Source: Armatimonadota bacterium
GTDB lineage: Bacteria > Armatimonadota > UBA5829 > DTLH01
Length of the DNA stretch: 64,000 bases
Assembly (NCBI GenBank): GCA_029551395.1
Contig: JAKPFN010000066.1
Location: 1-64,000 of the forward strand
Direction: 5' to 3'
Shown here: piece by piece, positions 52,719 to 60,267 of the stretch
Layout: each line of letters opens with the position of its first letter
How positions within the stretch are numbered: position 1 is the first letter of the stretch
Program-made: the position numbers and the translations under genes
The notes under the pieces: model-generated
The model's database searches: none
Told to the model about the DNA's origin: nothing
Seen by the model: only the letters and a program-made list of their open reading frames with translations

Positions 52719-53648
52719 ATGGCGAATATAAAAGAACTATCGAAACTTGAAGAGAGATTCAGCTCCGGCCACAGGGCGTGCAGCGGTTGTACTGCTCCGC
52801 TCGTAGTCAGGATGCTTATGATGGCAGCAGGTGAGACACCGGTTGTTGTTGGAAGCGCTACGGGATGTCTTGAGGTTGTTACAACCATATTCCCGTATAC
52901 CGCGTGGAAGACTCCGTTCATTCACAGCGCGTTTGAGAACTCGGCTGCAACGGTCTCCGGTGTTGAGACGGCTTACCGGTCGCTCAAGAAGCAGGGCAAG
53001 TATGAAGACAAGGATGTACGGTTTGTAGCGTTGGGCGGCGATGGCGGAACCTATGATATCGGTTTCCAGTCGCTTTCTGGTGCTATGGAGCGCGGACACA
53101 ACATGGTCTATGTATGCTACAACAACGAGGCATATATGAACACCGGTATCCAGCGTTCGAGCGCTACACCGAAGTTTGGTGAAACTACGACAAGCCCTGT
53201 AGGCAGCGTAGAGCCTGGTAAGAAGCAGTTCCCGAAGAACCTTACCAAAATCATGGCAGCGCATGGCATTCCGTATGTAGCGCAAGGTATACCGAGTATG
53301 TGGAACGACCTTATTACCAAGTTCCAGAAGGCTCTGAACTGCGGCGGACCGGCGTTCGTCAATGTGCTTGCTCCGTGCAGACTGGGTTGGGCTTTCCCGA
53401 GTGAGAAAGCAATCCAGATTGGCCGCGATGCGGTTGATACCTGCGTATGGCCGCTCTACGAGGTTGTAAACGGCGAGTATAAGATTACCTACAAGCCGAA
53501 AGAGAAGAAGCCTGTAGAGCATTATCTCAAACAGCAGACCCGCTATCGCCACCTGTTTAAGCCAGGTGGAGAGAAGGCAATCGAGGAGATCCAGAAGTGG
53601 GTCGATTCTGAGTGGGAGAAGCTGAAGAGACTGGCTGGAGAAGAGTAA
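52719..53648 (+). CDS. porB: 2-oxoacid:ferredoxin oxidoreductase, beta subunit (TPP-binding)
   Basis: 309 residues, starting one base after the alpha gene. It contains the Fe-S cysteines of PorB (RACSGCTAPL, then ATGCLEVV, then APCRLGW), the thiamine-diphosphate motif GGDGGTYDIGFQSLSGAMERG with the downstream NNEAYMNTG, and the PFIHSAFENSAATVSGVE segment. It completes the gamma-alpha-beta operon, ending at a terminator at 53.7 kb. The four cysteines should bind the proximal 4Fe-4S cluster. Confidence 0.95.
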   Translation: MANIKELSKLEERFSSGHRACSGCTAPLVVRMLMMAAGETPVVVGSATGCLEVVTTIFPYTAWKTPFIHSAFENSAATVSGVETAYRSLKKQGKYEDKDVRFVALGGDGGTYDIGFQSLSGAMERGHNMVYVCYNNEAYMNTGIQRSSATPKFGETTTSPVGSVEPGKKQFPKNLTKIMAAHGIPYVAQGIPSMWNDLITKFQKALNCGGPAFVNVLAPCRLGWAFPSEKAIQIGRDAVDTCVWPLYEVVNGEYKITYKPKEKKPVEHYLKQQTRYRHLFKPGGEKAIEEIQKWVDSEWEKLKRLAGEE

Positions 53649-53653
53649 CAAAG

Positions 53654-53673
53654 ACTGACTGACGTCAGTCAGT
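53654..53673. repeat. Perfect 20-bp palindrome after porB
   Basis: ACTGACTGAC joined to GTCAGTCAGT without a spacer, followed by TTTT. It lies 6 bases past the porB stop codon. It could form a hairpin only with loop distortion, so a protein-binding palindrome is an alternative. Confidence 0.6.
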
Positions 53674-53693
53674 TTTCTATAGTAAACAATGAA

Positions 53694-53730
53694 AACAAGG
53701 CTGAGGAGTAATACCTCGGCCTTGTTTTTT
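53694..53730 (+). terminator. Terminator of the oxidoreductase operon
   Basis: AACAAGGCTGAGG (53694-53706) pairs with CCTCGGCCTTGTT (53714-53726), one wobble pair, with T-run to 53730. Confidence 0.9.
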
Positions 53731-53748
53731 ATGCTGCTACTCTGTAAG

Positions 53749-53894
53749 AGATACCGAAACAAGTTCGGCATAACGACTTTGACATGTTGAGTTCTGCATG
53801 ACGTGTCAGGTTCAGCATGAGGTGCGACGTCACCTTGAACTTGTTTCAGGGTCTCATGGCTGTTAGGAGATGTTGAATCAAGTTCAGCGTGGCG
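53749..53894. repeat. Cluster of degenerate dispersed palindromic repeats
   Basis: Related elements: ACCGAAACAAGTTCGGCATAAC (53753-53774), TTGAACTTGTTTCAGGGTCTCAT in the opposite orientation (53835-53857) and TGTTGAATCAAGTTCAGCGTGGCG (53871-53894), plus a weaker copy between them. They match the CTGAAACAAGTTCAG-type repeat widely scattered in bacterial genomes. No coding potential is evident here. The rest of the 53649-54008 gap is terminators. Confidence 0.6.
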
Positions 53895-53938
53895 GTATGG
53901 CTTAAAGCATGGCAAATGACCCAATAGAGACATAAAAA

Positions 53939-53960
53939 GGGCCGGAACACCTCCCGGCCC
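53939..53960 (-). terminator. Terminator of the pit-DUF47 operon
   Basis: On the minus strand GGGCCGG/CCGGCCC (53960-53954/53945-53939) is followed by TTTTTATG. It lies about 50 bases past the DUF47 stop. Confidence 0.88.
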
Positions 53961-54008
53961 TAAATATAAACTATCTTACTATTATATCAGTTGGCTAAGC
54001 AGCCAGAC

Positions 54009-54638
54009 CTAAGAGTTTTTAAGTACGATTTGCTCTAGGATTTTTGCTACATCCTCGCATTTATCTATTGCCGTTTCAACGTGTTCGTAGATTTCTTTCC
54101 ACTTGATTATCTCGATAGCGTCGGTCGCGTTTTCGAAAAGATGAGCGATGGCAGCGCGGCTGGCAGTATCACCTTCGTTTTCGATTCTGTGTATTTCTAT
54201 CCAACTCTGCTTTATGGCTCTAGGTTTCTTCTTGAATGTGGCCAATTGTGAGACTGCAATGCTTGTCTCTTTAGCTGCTCTAAGTAAGATTTCAGCAAGT
54301 TTTGCAATGTCATCGGTAGGCTGCTTGATTTTGTAAAGCACCATTCTCTCGACAGTGGCATCAATATAATCAACGATGTCATCAAGCGCTGTTGCCAGGT
54401 CATGAATATCTTCCTGATCTAGAGGAGTGATGAACGTCAGATTGAGTTTCTCAGCGATAGTATGAGCAGTTACATCAGCTTGATGCTCTATTTTATTGAC
54501 AGCAATCACCTTATTGTCGATGTCGGTGAAGTTGTTAGTAAGATCTACAAGAAGCTGAGCAGCTTCAATGGCAGCCTCAGCCTGTTCGCAGAACAGGTCG
54601 AAGAATTTCTCTTCTCTAGGTAATAGTCTAAGTCCCAT
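54009..54638 (-). CDS. DUF47 (PhoU-like) phosphate transport accessory protein
   Basis: 209 residues, mostly helical: LRLLPREEKFFDLFCEQAEAAIEAAQLLVD, KVIAVNKIEHQADVTAHTI with the PhoU-type ExxxD metal motif, TFITPLDQEDIHDLATALDDIVDYIDA with a second acidic motif, and a C-terminal EIYEHVETAIDKCEDVAKILEQI. DUF47 proteins bind metals and associate with Pit transporters. It lies 55 bases downstream of pit in the same direction. Confidence 0.94.
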   Translation of the reverse strand: MGLRLLPREEKFFDLFCEQAEAAIEAAQLLVDLTNNFTDIDNKVIAVNKIEHQADVTAHTIAEKLNLTFITPLDQEDIHDLATALDDIVDYIDATVERMVLYKIKQPTDDIAKLAEILLRAAKETSIAVSQLATFKKKPRAIKQSWIEIHRIENEGDTASRAAIAHLFENATDAIEIIKWKEIYEHVETAIDKCEDVAKILEQIVLKNS

Positions 54639-54693
54639 AATTCCATCAATTTCCTTAAATTAACTGCGCTATGCCCGGTTCGGTCTACAATTG

Positions 54694-55683
54694 CTAAATA
54701 AACAGTTTGACTGTCATGTAAGATAACCAGCCAATTATTGCTGATGCAGGTATAGTAAGCACCCATGCCCAGATTATACGGCCTGCAACGCCCCATCTGA
54801 CGGCTGACATACGCTTTGTAGCGCCTACGCCGACAATCGCTCCGGTAATGGTGTGGGTAGTGCTGACAGGAATGCCCAGATAAGATACTCCAATCAGCGT
54901 GATAGCGCCAGCAGTCTCAGCGCTGAATCCTCCAGGTGGTTTGAGCTTGGTGATCTTTGCTCCCATAGTCTTTACTATACGCCATCCTCCGGACATGGTT
55001 CCCAGTGCAATAGCAGCCCCGCAGAACAGGATTACCCAGTAAGGCAGGTGGTCTGTATATTTGGCTGGGTCTGCCACAATGAGAAGCATCCAAATAATGC
55101 CCATTGTTTTCTGAGCATCGTTCAATCCATGCCCAAGACTATATGCTCCTGCTGAAAAAAGCTGAAGGCTCCGGAACCATTTATCCACACGGCCTGGCGC
55201 TTTATTTCGGCATATCCAAGCTACGATAGTCATGATTATCAATCCGAGAACAAGCCCCAGCATTGGAGATACGAAGATAAAGACAACTGTCTTTGTGATA
55301 CCATGCCACTCCAGCACTTCGACGGATGGTATTTTTCCAAGAGCAGCTCCTACTAATCCGCCAATCAAAGCATGAGAAGAACTCGTAGGTAAACCAGCTA
55401 ACCAGGTGATTATATTCCAGGCTATTGCCCCGATTAACGCGCACATGACAACATATTCGTCCACAAGATTTAGGTCTACTACATTCTTGCCAACGGTTGC
55501 AGCAACATGATGTTCAAATAAAAATGCTGCGATAAAATTAAAAAAAGCTGCCCAACCGACAGCCCAGACTGGCTTCAATACTTTAGTTGCGACGACAGTC
55601 GCAATAGAGTTAGCGGCATCATGAAACCCATTTATAAAGTCAAATATGAGTGCCATGATGATAATGCTAATTATAAGAAGCAT
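54694..55683 (-). CDS. pit: Low-affinity inorganic phosphate transporter, Pit family
   Basis: About 329 residues from the ATG at 55683 (MLLIISI); the frame begins at 55728, but only the inner start has GGAAGG upstream, 13 bases away. Ten or so membrane spans with the two Pit signature repeats GFHDAANSIATVVATKVLKP and GHGLNDAQKTMGI, and SYLGIPVSTTHTITGAIVGVG. It takes up metal-phosphate complexes using the proton gradient. Pit precedes DUF47 here; the reverse order is common. Confidence 0.95.
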   Translation of the reverse strand: MLLIISIIIMALIFDFINGFHDAANSIATVVATKVLKPVWAVGWAAFFNFIAAFLFEHHVAATVGKNVVDLNLVDEYVVMCALIGAIAWNIITWLAGLPTSSSHALIGGLVGAALGKIPSVEVLEWHGITKTVVFIFVSPMLGLVLGLIIMTIVAWICRNKAPGRVDKWFRSLQLFSAGAYSLGHGLNDAQKTMGIIWMLLIVADPAKYTDHLPYWVILFCGAAIALGTMSGGWRIVKTMGAKITKLKPPGGFSAETAGAITLIGVSYLGIPVSTTHTITGAIVGVGATKRMSAVRWGVAGRIIWAWVLTIPASAIIGWLSYMTVKLFI

Positions 55684-55968
55684 ATAAATAATATTTCCTT
55701 CCGGTGCAACGCGCGTTTTCTGACCCATACTAATATAACAGAGGTTACTGCAACCTTACAAGCCAAAGAAGCATCAGAAACAGTCATAAACGTCAATTGG
55801 AATATTATTTAACTTATCTTTAATAGTAGAAATCTGAAGATCAACAACAAGTACGGGAATGTTTGCGCTTTAGCCTGCGTAATAGAATTAGCTGGATAAG
55901 CTAGTCTACTTGCTTATTTGGCTCAAGTGAAAGACAATGCTATACGCTTGTGTTACAGTTGTGCTGTG

Positions 55969-55997
55969 TTGACAATTGATCTTAGGTCGGCTAACAT
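55969..55997 (+). promoter_or_regulatory. Promoter upstream of the sigma factor gene
   Basis: TTGACA (55969-55974), 17-bp spacer, TAACAT (55992-55997). It lies 129 bases before the sigma factor ATG. The gap 55684-56125 otherwise holds nothing recognisable. Confidence 0.6.
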
Positions 55998-56125
55998 GAT
56001 GCTCGTGTTACTGTCCAGTTTGTATTCCAAGTAAAATTACTGGCATGAGCACAAAGGGATGTGGAACAATATATTAGTTGTGCATTTCATGCACAGATGC
56101 CACAACCGGTGGATGGAGAGATTGG

Positions 56126-56896
56126 ATGCAGTCTTCACAACTGGCTGAAGCATGGTCACGCTACAAGGTTTGGGGAGACCAGAAAGCAAGAGATGCGCTC
56201 ATCACACAATATGCTTACCTGGTGAAGATAACAGCGGGCAGAGTAGTAACAAGTTTACCTCCGAATGTTGACCGTGAAGATCTTATCAGCGCAGGTGTTA
56301 TTGGGCTTATCAAAGCTATTGATCAGTTCGATACCTCTCGGAATGTAAAATTCGAGACTTATGCAATCGCACTCATCAGAGGGGCGATTCTCGAGATGCT
56401 CCGAGAGGAAGACTGGGTGCCCAGATCAATACGTGAGCGTGTTAAGACGCTTGAGCGAACGTATCTGGAACTTGAAGGACGGTTAGGTAGGCCGGCTGCC
56501 GATGAAGAGGTGGCCGAAGCGCTCGGAATGGAAATTGATGATTTCCACTCCTTGCTTGCTGATACAGGCAGAGCTTCATTGCTCTCATTGGATGACATTG
56601 TTCTATCCAGCGAGGGAAATGAGAAGATACATCTGGCTGATGTTGTTCATGACGAGTCAAGTGATACTCTGGCGGAAGTCGAGATAATTGAAATGAAGCG
56701 GGTCCTTGGGACCGCTATCGATCGGCTGCCGCCCAGGGAGAATCTAGTCATTACGCTTTATTATTATGAAGGACTCACATTTAAGGAGATTGGTAAGATC
56801 CTTGAAGTCTCTGAGTCGAGAGTCTATCAATTACACACACAGGCAGTGTTGCGTCTGCGAGGCTATTTACAGCGAGATGTCGCGTTGTTTCGTTAA
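56126..56896 (+). CDS. RNA polymerase sigma factor, FliA/WhiG (sigma-28) type
   Basis: 256 residues from ATG 56126, with GGAG seven bases upstream; the frame is open to 56078 without support. Region 2 (LITQYAYLVKITAGRVVTSLP, then DREDLISAGVIGLIKAIDQFD and KFETYAIALIRGAILEMLREEDWVP) and the region-3 SIRERVKTLERTYLELEGRLGRPAADEEVAEALGM are typical of sigma-28 proteins. Region 4 is YYYEGLTFKEIGKILEVSESRVYQLHTQAVLRLR. No flagellar or anti-sigma FlgM gene is nearby. Targets might be motility, pilus or developmental genes. Confidence 0.95.
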   Translation: MQSSQLAEAWSRYKVWGDQKARDALITQYAYLVKITAGRVVTSLPPNVDREDLISAGVIGLIKAIDQFDTSRNVKFETYAIALIRGAILEMLREEDWVPRSIRERVKTLERTYLELEGRLGRPAADEEVAEALGMEIDDFHSLLADTGRASLLSLDDIVLSSEGNEKIHLADVVHDESSDTLAEVEIIEMKRVLGTAIDRLPPRENLVITLYYYEGLTFKEIGKILEVSESRVYQLHTQAVLRLRGYLQRDVALFR

Positions 56897-56943
56897 AAAT
56901 GTTTTACCCTCACATTATATGCCAGAGAGGAGCAGAAATACGT

Positions 56944-57906
56944 ATGCTTGGTAGAAGGCTGGCCTTAATTACAGCCGCTGGCCTCCTTGCCGCTCTTGTT
57001 TTATCGGGATGCGGCAGAGACGGAGGCACATTCGTCTCGATCAACGGCGAGAAAATATCTAAAGATGAGTTTTATAATAGGCTCGAAAAGACTCCCATTC
57101 CTGGGAGCAATGTTCCTATAGGACAATACGTTCTTGACCAGATGATCAACGAGAAATTGATTGTTCAGATGGCCAAAGAGAAGAAAGTAGAGCCTACAGA
57201 AGCCCAGATAAAACGGCAGTTAGACCTGATTAAGAAAGATGGCAACCTGTCCAAGTTACTTGACCAGCGCCAAATTACTCTTGAAGAGTATAAGAAAGAA
57301 CTGTATGTCCGGCAGGCACTGATTAACATCGTGTCCAAAGGTGTCAAAATCCCTGATAAAGATGTCAAGGCGTTCTACGACGAAAAGAAGAGTACCTTAT
57401 ACACGAAGCCTGAGACTGTTGAAATAGGCGCTGTAGTTTGCAAGACTGAAGAGAAGATCAAGAAGGCTGATCAGCAGATCAAAGGTGGAACCGAGTTCTC
57501 CACGGTTGCCATGAACCTCTCAGATGATGAAATCGCTAAGAGGAGCGGTGGTAAACTTGGTCCTGTCTGGCGCGGTCGGGCTGGCGTACCAGATATACTG
57601 GTCGATGCCGCATTCAAATTGAAGGTCGGACAGTGCAGTGAGCCTTTCAAGGTTACTACTCAGGATGGTCCAAGCTGGGTTATCGTGAAAGCTCTGGACA
57701 GAAAGAGTGAAGTAGTCCAGCCATATAATGAGGTCAAGGATTCAATCCATGAAATGCTGGCATTCAATGAAGGACAGAAGCGGACTGATGTAACGAACTT
57801 GATTGCCAAGAGGCGTGAAAGCGCAAAGATAGATATCAAGGATAAGAAATACAGTATTTTCAGCGAGAAAGACAAGGACAAGAAGTCCGGCGATAAGAAG
57901 AAGTAA
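56944..57906 (+). CDS. PrsA/SurA-type peptidyl-prolyl isomerase lipoprotein
   Basis: 320 residues from ATG 56944, with GAGGAG eleven bases upstream. Signal peptide LGRRLALITAAGLLAALVLSGC ends in the lipobox LSGC, so it is a lipoprotein. Residues about 30-170 form the SurA-N/PrsA helical chaperone domain; about 180-280 a parvulin PPIase domain (ETVEIGAVVCKTEEKIKKAD, GGTEFSTVAMNLSDD, GGKLGPVWRGRAGVPDILVDAAFKL). The C-terminal tail is Lys-rich. It should fold secreted or outer-membrane proteins. It follows the sigma factor gene by 47 bases. Confidence 0.93.
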   Translation: MLGRRLALITAAGLLAALVLSGCGRDGGTFVSINGEKISKDEFYNRLEKTPIPGSNVPIGQYVLDQMINEKLIVQMAKEKKVEPTEAQIKRQLDLIKKDGNLSKLLDQRQITLEEYKKELYVRQALINIVSKGVKIPDKDVKAFYDEKKSTLYTKPETVEIGAVVCKTEEKIKKADQQIKGGTEFSTVAMNLSDDEIAKRSGGKLGPVWRGRAGVPDILVDAAFKLKVGQCSEPFKVTTQDGPSWVIVKALDRKSEVVQPYNEVKDSIHEMLAFNEGQKRTDVTNLIAKRRESAKIDIKDKKYSIFSEKDKDKKSGDKKK

Positions 57907-57911
57907 GTCTG

Positions 57912-58574
57912 TTGATAACGATTGTTGGCCTGGGGCCGCTTGACCTGGAGGCGATGTCAGCCGCAGCATTCCAGGCGCTTGAGTCGGCCCAGAAGCTCTT
58001 TCTAAGAACGCGGCAGCATCCAGCGGCTTATCAGATAGCCGAACGTGGATTGCATTTCGAGACATTTGATAGTATTTACGAAGCAGCATCCAGCTTTGAT
58101 GAAGTCTACAGCGGGATTGCAAACCGTATACTTGAAGAAGCACGGCAGGGTGATGTCACCTATGCTGTTCCCGGCCATCCGCTTATAGCGGAGCGTTCGG
58201 TTGCTCTTATTACCACTCTGGCTGAGAGTGAGGGCATAACTGTCCGGGTAATTGGATCACAGAGCTTTATAGAGGCATGTTTAGAGGCCCTTATCCTACC
58301 TGTCGGTAAGGGCCTTAAGCTTATCGATGCTCTCGAGATAGATGATGTGCCGCCATCACCTGACTGTCCGAACCTGATCTACCAGGTATACGACCGCATA
58401 ATTGCTTCCTCCGTAAAACTTGCGCTGATGGAGGTTTATCCCGACGAATTTAAGGTGCATGTTATCTATAGCGGAGGCGGTCCTGGGGCAAAGGTAGAAA
58501 CAATTCCGCTTTTTGAGCTTGACCACAGGGAATTTGATTATCTGACGAGTGTTTTCGTGCCTGAGCTTCCGTAG
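57912..58574 (+). CDS. YabN N-terminal-type SAM-dependent methylase (tetrapyrrole methylase fold)
   Basis: 220 residues from TTG 57912. ITIVGLGPLDLEAMSAAAFQAL, then FLRTRQHPAAYQIAERGLHFETFDSIYEAASSFDEVYSGIA and DVTYAVPGHPLIAERSVALI match the N-terminal half of YabN/MazG fusion proteins, which has a SAM-binding tetrapyrrole-methylase fold of unknown substrate. The MazG half is encoded by the next gene, ten bases downstream. Thus what is one protein in Bacillus is split here. Start lacks a strong ribosome-binding site. Confidence 0.9.
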   Translation: MITIVGLGPLDLEAMSAAAFQALESAQKLFLRTRQHPAAYQIAERGLHFETFDSIYEAASSFDEVYSGIANRILEEARQGDVTYAVPGHPLIAERSVALITTLAESEGITVRVIGSQSFIEACLEALILPVGKGLKLIDALEIDDVPPSPDCPNLIYQVYDRIIASSVKLALMEVYPDEFKVHVIYSGGGPGAKVETIPLFELDHREFDYLTSVFVPELP

Positions 58575-58583
58575 GGTAACAGA

Positions 58584-59396
58584 TTGGGGGCTGAAGTGAC
58601 GTCTGAACGTATAAAAGATGAGTTTGGTGCTCTGGTTGAAGTGGTTGCAGCACTTAGAAGTCCGAATGGTTGCCCCTGGGATCGTGAGCAGGACCATAAA
58701 AGCCTTAGAAAGTACCTCATTGAAGAATCTTACGAAGTAATCGACGCGATTGACCACGGATCTCCAGCAAAAATCGAAGAAGAACTCGGAGATGTGCTCT
58801 TACAGGTACTCCTTCATGCTCAGATTGCGGCTGAGAATGGAGAATATGATATTGCCGACGTCTGCGAGCGTATCAGGAAGAAGTTAATCCGCCGACACCC
58901 TCATGTTTTTGGAGAAGTTGAAGTTTCAGGCGTCGACGATGTGCTTCATAACTGGGAAGAGATTAAATCCAGAGAACCCGGAAGAGAACAAATTACATCG
59001 GCTATTGGAGGCGTTCCTCAAAGCCTTCCTGCCCTTATGCGCGCGGCTGAGATCTCAAAACGTGCAGCACGAACAGGTTTCGAGTGGCCGAATATGGAGG
59101 GAGTTATCGATAAACTCCATGAAGAGACCGGCGAACTCGAGCAGGCTATTGAGTCCAGTGACCGCGAAAAGGTAAAGAGCGAGATAGGCGATCTGCTGTT
59201 TACCATTGTCAATATCTCACGATGGGCAAAAGTTGATCCCGAGGAAGCCCTGCGTGAGATGTTGGACCGCTTCCAGACCCGGTTTTCCGCAATCGAGGAG
59301 CATGCTCAGTCTACCGGTAAGTCCATCAGTGACCTCTCGATAGAAGAGATGGACGAAATCTGGGATCAGGCTAAAAAATCCGCTGCTGAATCCTGA
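58584..59396 (+). CDS. mazG: Nucleoside triphosphate pyrophosphohydrolase MazG
   Basis: 270 residues, starting at TTG 58584 or GTG 58596. Two MazG domains: the first with EFGALVEVVAALRSPNGCPWDREQDHKSLRKYLIEESYEVIDAI and the metal motif EELGDVLLQVLLHAQIA, the second with TGFEWPNMEGVIDKLHEETGELEQAI and EIGDLLFTIVNISRWA. It hydrolyses non-canonical NTPs to NMP and pyrophosphate; in some bacteria it lowers ppGpp. It follows the YabN-type methylase. Confidence 0.96.
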   Translation: MGAEVTSERIKDEFGALVEVVAALRSPNGCPWDREQDHKSLRKYLIEESYEVIDAIDHGSPAKIEEELGDVLLQVLLHAQIAAENGEYDIADVCERIRKKLIRRHPHVFGEVEVSGVDDVLHNWEEIKSREPGREQITSAIGGVPQSLPALMRAAEISKRAARTGFEWPNMEGVIDKLHEETGELEQAIESSDREKVKSEIGDLLFTIVNISRWAKVDPEEALREMLDRFQTRFSAIEEHAQSTGKSISDLSIEEMDEIWDQAKKSAAES

Positions 59397-59537
59397 AGAC
59401 AATCCCTCTTTCTCCTGTTTTCTCATATATAACGCTGTCGAATCTGCAGGCTGTTAATAATGAGCCACTTCATGCGTCTTTAATTCAGGGGAAACAGCAT
59501 GTCTCCCACCAAGTTCTGCAAGAAAGAGGGATCGATT

Positions 59538-60155
59538 ATGCGTAGAGTCGTAATAGCCATTGCAGTCTTAGTTCTTCTTATGGTTGGAGTAGCATTGTAT
59601 GGGCAGAAATGGGCTAGAAGATCGGACGGGTTGCAGATTCAACTGTCTACCAATCGAGAGCGGTATGAGCATGGGGAGCCAGTCGAAATAACATTCAAGT
59701 TGTATAATGACACAGACAAACGGCTGACCTACAAGTCTGCAACTGGTTCGCTTTACGATGTCTGGATCACTACTACCACCGGAAAGGAAGTGTGGCGCTA
59801 TACCAAGGCAAACCCATCCACAATAAGAAATCGGGAAATTAAGATAGACCCTGGTAAAACAGAGGTTATAAGAATAGTTTGGCCGCAGACGGATACAAAA
59901 GGGACGCGTCAATCTCCTGGATGGTACGTGGTCTATGCCCGATTCATGATGGATCATTCAGACAAAATACTGAATACGCGCATTCGCATCGAAGAAGAGC
60001 AGATTTCCAGGTCTTCTGTTATCTACGTTCCATATAAAGCCGGGCAGATCAATCCTAACTCGGATGTCGGAAAAGATATTACCATTGAAGGTACTTTATT
60101 CAAGGGGTCTCAGGGGCTATATGTTGATGTTAAGAGAATCAGGGTTAGCCGATAG
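59538..60155 (+). CDS. Exported BsuPI-domain protein (copy 1)
   Basis: 205 residues from ATG 59538 (GAGGG upstream; the frame extends to 59499 but without the signal). A membrane/signal helix (VVIAIAVLVLLMVGVALYG) is followed by LQIQLSTNRERYEHGEPVEITFKLYNDTDKRLTYKSATGSLYDVW. The sequence matches the BsuPI intracellular proteinase inhibitor-like beta fold. A second beta segment, GKDITIEGTLFKGSQGLYVDVKRIRV, resembles the OB-like tail of the next protein. The inhibitor function is only known for the Bacillus namesake; here the domain is likely exported and could bind envelope proteases. Confidence 0.75.
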   Translation: MRRVVIAIAVLVLLMVGVALYGQKWARRSDGLQIQLSTNRERYEHGEPVEITFKLYNDTDKRLTYKSATGSLYDVWITTTTGKEVWRYTKANPSTIRNREIKIDPGKTEVIRIVWPQTDTKGTRQSPGWYVVYARFMMDHSDKILNTRIRIEEEQISRSSVIYVPYKAGQINPNSDVGKDITIEGTLFKGSQGLYVDVKRIRVSR

Positions 60156-60267
60156 ATAAACTGTTTGGCAGCGGATGCTGCTCGGGAATGAAAATAAATG
60201 GATGCAAGGCATCATTTGCGCCTGTGCTTGTGGTAAGATTAGAGTGATCTCCTCGAAGGACTGGCTT

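Noticed and set aside
53654-53673. The 20-bp palindrome as a phage attachment site or transposon end
   Set aside because: No integrase, transposase or matching second copy was seen in the window.
52737-53933. A 398-codon open frame on the minus strand
   Set aside because: It lies almost entirely antisense to the well-supported porB gene, has repetitive unlikely composition and no ribosome-binding site; long antisense frames are common in genes with strong codon bias.
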